NCBI RefSeq assembly: GCF_900110865.1
Contig: NZ_FOFD01000009.1
Coordinates: 50,650 to 114,649, forward strand
Direction: 5' to 3'
Source: Natrinema salaciae
Lineage (GTDB): Archaea; Halobacteriota; Halobacteria; Halobacteriales; Natrialbaceae
DNA length: 64,000 bases
Shown here one piece after another: positions 61,807 to 64,000 of this stretch. Position numbers and translations under genes: made by a program. A model generated the notes under the pieces. The model ran no database searches. It worked only from the letters and a program-made list of their open reading frames with translations, and was not told the DNA's origin. Position 1 is the first letter of the stretch. Every line of letters begins with the position of its first letter.

Positions 61807-63000
61807 TTAGTCACCGGCGAGCGACTCCTGGCTCGCGGCGCAGTTGTTCGGCCCGAGCTCGAGTTCGAAGGCTTCCTCGTCGTCGGCTTCCTGCTGGCCG
61901 AGGTTCGTCGGGATGATGTCCTCGTAGTTGGCCGGACGGGGCGGCATGTCCGAGAGGATCAGCTCGACGAACTCGTCTTCGTCCATCGTCAGGGCGTCCA
62001 TCTCCGCGGTGAGCTGACCGATCGGTGCCGTGTACGTGCTGTCCGCTGCGGGCTCGGCGGCGTCGCTGAAGTGAGCGCCGCCGATGAGCGTGTCGTCGGG
62101 CAGGGTCAGCACGCGCTCCTGGAGCGACTCGTAGAGCTGCGCGGCCGCCTCGGGAGCGCCGTCGTCGCCCTCCTCCAAGTCGGGTCGGGCGACGCTCTCG
62201 ACGAACAGCCCGTCGCCGGTCGCGAGCAGCTCGCCGTCGATCAAATACGAGGTCATCCCGGAGGTGTGGCCGGGCGTGTAAACCGTCTCGATCGTGGCGT
62301 CGCCGACGTGGAACTCGTCGCCGTCCGCCGCGAGGGTCATCTCGTCGGCGTAGGTGACGCCGCGGTCGACCGACGCCTCGGGGATGATGCCCTCGACGCC
62401 GACGGCGTCGAGCGCGCGAACTCCCGAGATGTGGTCCGCGTGAATGTGCGTGTCGATCGCGTATTTCAGGTCGACACCCAGCTCGTCCGCGTCCGTGAGG
62501 TAGCGATCGGTGAAGGCACGTAGCGGGTCGATGATGGCGGCCTCGCCACCGTCGACGGCGAGGTAGCCGAGACAGCCGCTCGAGGGACGCTGGTACTGGT
62601 AGAGCGTCCCGGCACCGTCGTAGCGCTCGACTTCGACGCGTTCGTAGATGCGCGCCCAGCCGTTCATTCCATCCTCGAGGTGGTCGACGTCGTACCCGTG
62701 TTCCGCGAGCGTGCCCGCGACGTACTCGCTGGCACCCCCCTTCGCACAGAGAACCGTCACGTTACGGTCGTCGGGAATCCGTGCAAGGACGTCGTCGTCG
62801 ATCTCGTCCTCGAGGAACTCGAAGTACGGCACGTTGATCGACTCGACGTTCTCACCGTCGATGTGCCACTCGTCGTAGTCCGATTCCATTCGCGCATCGA
62901 GGAGCGTAACGTTCTCGCCCGCGTCGATGCGACTCTTCAGCGTGTCCGGTGCGACCGTCTCGACGTCTGCATCCGGAGTCGGGAAGTCTTCTGCGTTCAT
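61807..63000 (-). CDS. Rhodanese-metallo-beta-lactamase fusion (persulfide-dioxygenase-like)
   Basis: A 397-residue homologue of the 34526 protein. Rhodanese domain with Cys in VTVLCAKGGASEYVAG, MBL metal motif DTHIHADHISG, VYTPGHTSGMTSYLI and GGAHFSDAAEPAA, and the tail ELELGPNNCAASQ. The first in an operon with the two YeeE halves and PiT, so it probably handles sulfur as it enters the cell. The ATG at 63000 is chosen; TTATATGC at about 63029-63036 is at TATA distance. Confidence 0.93.
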   Translation of the reverse strand: MNAEDFPTPDADVETVAPDTLKSRIDAGENVTLLDARMESDYDEWHIDGENVESINVPYFEFLEDEIDDDVLARIPDDRNVTVLCAKGGASEYVAGTLAEHGYDVDHLEDGMNGWARIYERVEVERYDGAGTLYQYQRPSSGCLGYLAVDGGEAAIIDPLRAFTDRYLTDADELGVDLKYAIDTHIHADHISGVRALDAVGVEGIIPEASVDRGVTYADEMTLAADGDEFHVGDATIETVYTPGHTSGMTSYLIDGELLATGDGLFVESVARPDLEEGDDGAPEAAAQLYESLQERVLTLPDDTLIGGAHFSDAAEPAADSTYTAPIGQLTAEMDALTMDEDEFVELILSDMPPRPANYEDIIPTNLGQQEADDEEAFELELGPNNCAASQESLAGD

Positions 63001-63061
63001 TGTCGTACATACACCCCTACCGGCTGGTAGCATATAAGGATTTGCATAGTAGTTCCCCATC

Positions 63062-63071
63062 TGCACAATAC
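63062..63071. promoter_or_regulatory. TTGTGYA-type box before the rhodanese-MBL operon
   Basis: TGCACAATAC (complement GTATTGTGCA) lies about 25 bp upstream of the minus-strand TATA box. It resembles the boxes at 57781 and 63205. Confidence 0.35.
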
Positions 63072-63161
63072 AGCAACGCCGGTGTTCGAAGCTAAGAGCC
63101 ACAGTTTGCTCATATTCCGGCCACATACTGTTCTAACGCGCCTCCCCGCGTGACCGGTTGT

Positions 63162-63176
63162 TTGTGCATCGCACAA
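63162..63176. promoter_or_regulatory. TTGTGC palindrome in the divergent promoter region
   Basis: TTGTGC, spacer ATC, GCACAA: a perfect dyad placed midway between the divergent rhodanese-MBL and TusA genes. It contains the same TTGTGY core in both arms. Confidence 0.45.
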
Positions 63177-63204
63177 TGATCGACATCCTTTTACCCCCGC
63201 AGCC

Positions 63205-63219
63205 AATATTGTGTAGTAA
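63205..63219. promoter_or_regulatory. TTGTGYA-type box before the TusA-DsrE operon
   Basis: AATATTGTGTAGTAA ends 30 nt before the ATG at 63249, so it overlaps or borders the core promoter. It is nearly the same as the box at 58070 in opposite orientation. Confidence 0.5.
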
Positions 63220-63248
63220 CTCCAATACAGATCACGGAGTATCCAATC

Positions 63249-63494
63249 ATGAGTGACGAATTCGACATCACGGAGACGCTCGACGTCAAAGGTGCATCGT
63301 GTCCCATGCCGGTCGTCAAGACCAAGTCCGCTATCGACGAGCTCGACGGCGGCGACGTGCTCGAGGTGCTGGCGACGGACTCGGGCAGTATGAGCGACAT
63401 CGACGGCTGGGCGACCGGTACCGAAGGCGTCGAACTCCTCGACCAGGTCGAGGACGGCGACGTGTACAAACACTACGTGCAGAAGACGGCGTAA
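63249..63494 (+). CDS. TusA-family sulfurtransferase
   Basis: An 81-residue sulfur carrier with the motif CPMPVVKTKSAI following DVKGAS; the Cys is at about residue 19. The second TusA of the window. The DsrE-like gene begins 1 nt after its stop, a pairing typical of sulfur-relay operons in sulfur oxidisers and in archaea. Confidence 0.93.
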   Translation: MSDEFDITETLDVKGASCPMPVVKTKSAIDELDGGDVLEVLATDSGSMSDIDGWATGTEGVELLDQVEDGDVYKHYVQKTA

Positions 63495-63495
63495 C

Positions 63496-64000
63496 ATGAG
63501 TACGGACACACCCGCGGCGGCGGACGGTGAACCGATGAGCGAGGAGGCGCTTCGCGCACAGGTCGAAGAGCTAGAGGAGAAAGTCGCCTCGCTCGAGACC
63601 GAACTCGGCGACGACGGCAAAAAGATGACCATCGTCGCGACCAAGGGCAGCTTCGACATGGCCTACCCGCCGCTGATCCTCGCGAGCACGGCCGCTGCCT
63701 TCGGCTGGGACGTCGTCGTCTTCCACACCTTCTGGGGACTCGACATCCTCCACGAGGAGAAGTCGGCAGACCTCAAACTGAGCGCCGTCGGCAACCCGAA
63801 CATGCCGCTGCCGAACTCGATCGCCGCCCTTCCCGGGATGGACCGCATGGCCACCAAAATGATGCAGAAGAAAATCGACGAAAACGGCACCGCCACCATC
63901 CAGGAACTCATCGACCTCTCCCTCGAGCAGGGCGTCGACCTCCAGGCCTGCCAGATGACCATCGAACTGATGGACTACGACGAAGACGACTTCTACGACG
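63496..64000 (+). CDS. DsrE/DsrF/DsrH-like (DsrE2) protein, cut at the window end
   Basis: The frame is open to the last base (168 codons seen). An N-terminal coiled segment (EEALRAQVEELEEKVASLE) is followed by the DsrE fold: KKMTIVATKGSFDMAYPPLI, then AFGWDVVVFHTFWGLDIL and VDLQACQMTIELM, whose Cys is the usual DsrE2 sulfur site. DsrE2 proteins are membrane-associated sulfur carriers working with TusA. The end of the gene lies outside. Confidence 0.9.
   Translation, partial: MSTDTPAAADGEPMSEEALRAQVEELEEKVASLETELGDDGKKMTIVATKGSFDMAYPPLILASTAAAFGWDVVVFHTFWGLDILHEEKSADLKLSAVGNPNMPLPNSIAALPGMDRMATKMMQKKIDENGTATIQELIDLSLEQGVDLQACQMTIELMDYDEDDFYD

Noticed and set aside
1..64000. CRISPR arrays, tRNA or rRNA genes
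   Set aside because: No regularly spaced repeats and no cloverleaf or rRNA-like sequence were seen; a dedicated scan could still find a degenerate tRNA.

Overview
The window is a stretch of haloarchaeal (class Halobacteria) chromosome or megaplasmid. Three things show this: the coding is GC-rich, the predicted proteins are very acidic (Asp/Glu-rich, Lys-poor), and many genes have a TATA-like box about 25-30 nt before the start codon with no leader. The gene content also fits: Lrp/TRASH copper regulator, SPW-repeat proteins, HTH_10 (Bat-type) regulator, rhodanese-MBL fusions. I suspect Natrialbales from the overall flavour, but this is not proved. I saw no tRNA, rRNA or CRISPR array.

Layout. 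1-6.4 kb: metabolic genes (end of a nicotinate phosphoribosyltransferase-like gene, UspA, HemG-like flavodoxin, class V aminotransferase, methyltransferase, M20 peptidase, CoA-disulfide-reductase-like flavoenzyme). 6.6-12.1 kb: copper handling (Lrp-TRASH regulator, CopA ATPase, Cys-rich copper-storage-like protein) plus a membrane-bound winged-helix protein. 12.2-17.9 kb: a GH15 / SPW-VKOR / SDR operon and a geranylgeranyl-reductase-like flavoprotein. 18-25.9 kb: DUF302, methyltransferase, DsbA-like thioredoxin, lone E2-type acyltransferase, Tat lipoprotein, two Cys-motif membrane proteins, a winged-helix regulator and a TSUP transporter. 26.2-28.2 kb: a strongly AT-rich island carrying a two-gene cassette of unknown function and a small winged-helix gene. 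28.2-30.3 kb: a structured leader followed by a shortened TnpB-like RuvC nuclease and a coiled-coil protein.

30.8-38.3 kb: thioredoxin, carbamoyltransferase, ZIP transporter, rhodanese-MBL protein, TSUP transporter with an overlapping 48-residue membrane protein, and a double UspA. 38.5-45.3 kb: nosD(NosL fusion)-nosF-nosY, a NosL lipoprotein, an HTH_10 regulator and a heme-copper-oxidase-like membrane protein; nosZ is not in the window. 45.8-52.3 kb: Kef-type antiporter, half-length TSUP, CopB-type ATPase, an ion-channel gene broken by an in-frame TGA, and a SHOCT protein. 52.4-64 kb: a sulfur and respiration block with cydAB (bd-type quinol oxidase), sulfide:quinone oxidoreductase, DUF1641, two TusA proteins, thioredoxin, PiT transporter, two YeeE/YedE halves, a rhodanese-MBL protein and a DsrE-like protein. 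Together these suggest sulfide or persulfide import, relay and oxidation into the quinone pool.

The most unusual signals are regulatory. First, a near-perfect palindrome (arm CGATTTGCYG, 3-nt spacer, arm CRGCAAATCG) occurs four times in intergenic regions, plus one half copy; it links the DsbA, Cys-motif membrane protein, regulator and carbamoyltransferase genes. Second, a TTGTGYA-type box recurs near the sulfur-trafficking genes. The RuvC nuclease with its hairpin-rich leader and the AT-rich two-gene cassette are the best candidates for undescribed systems.
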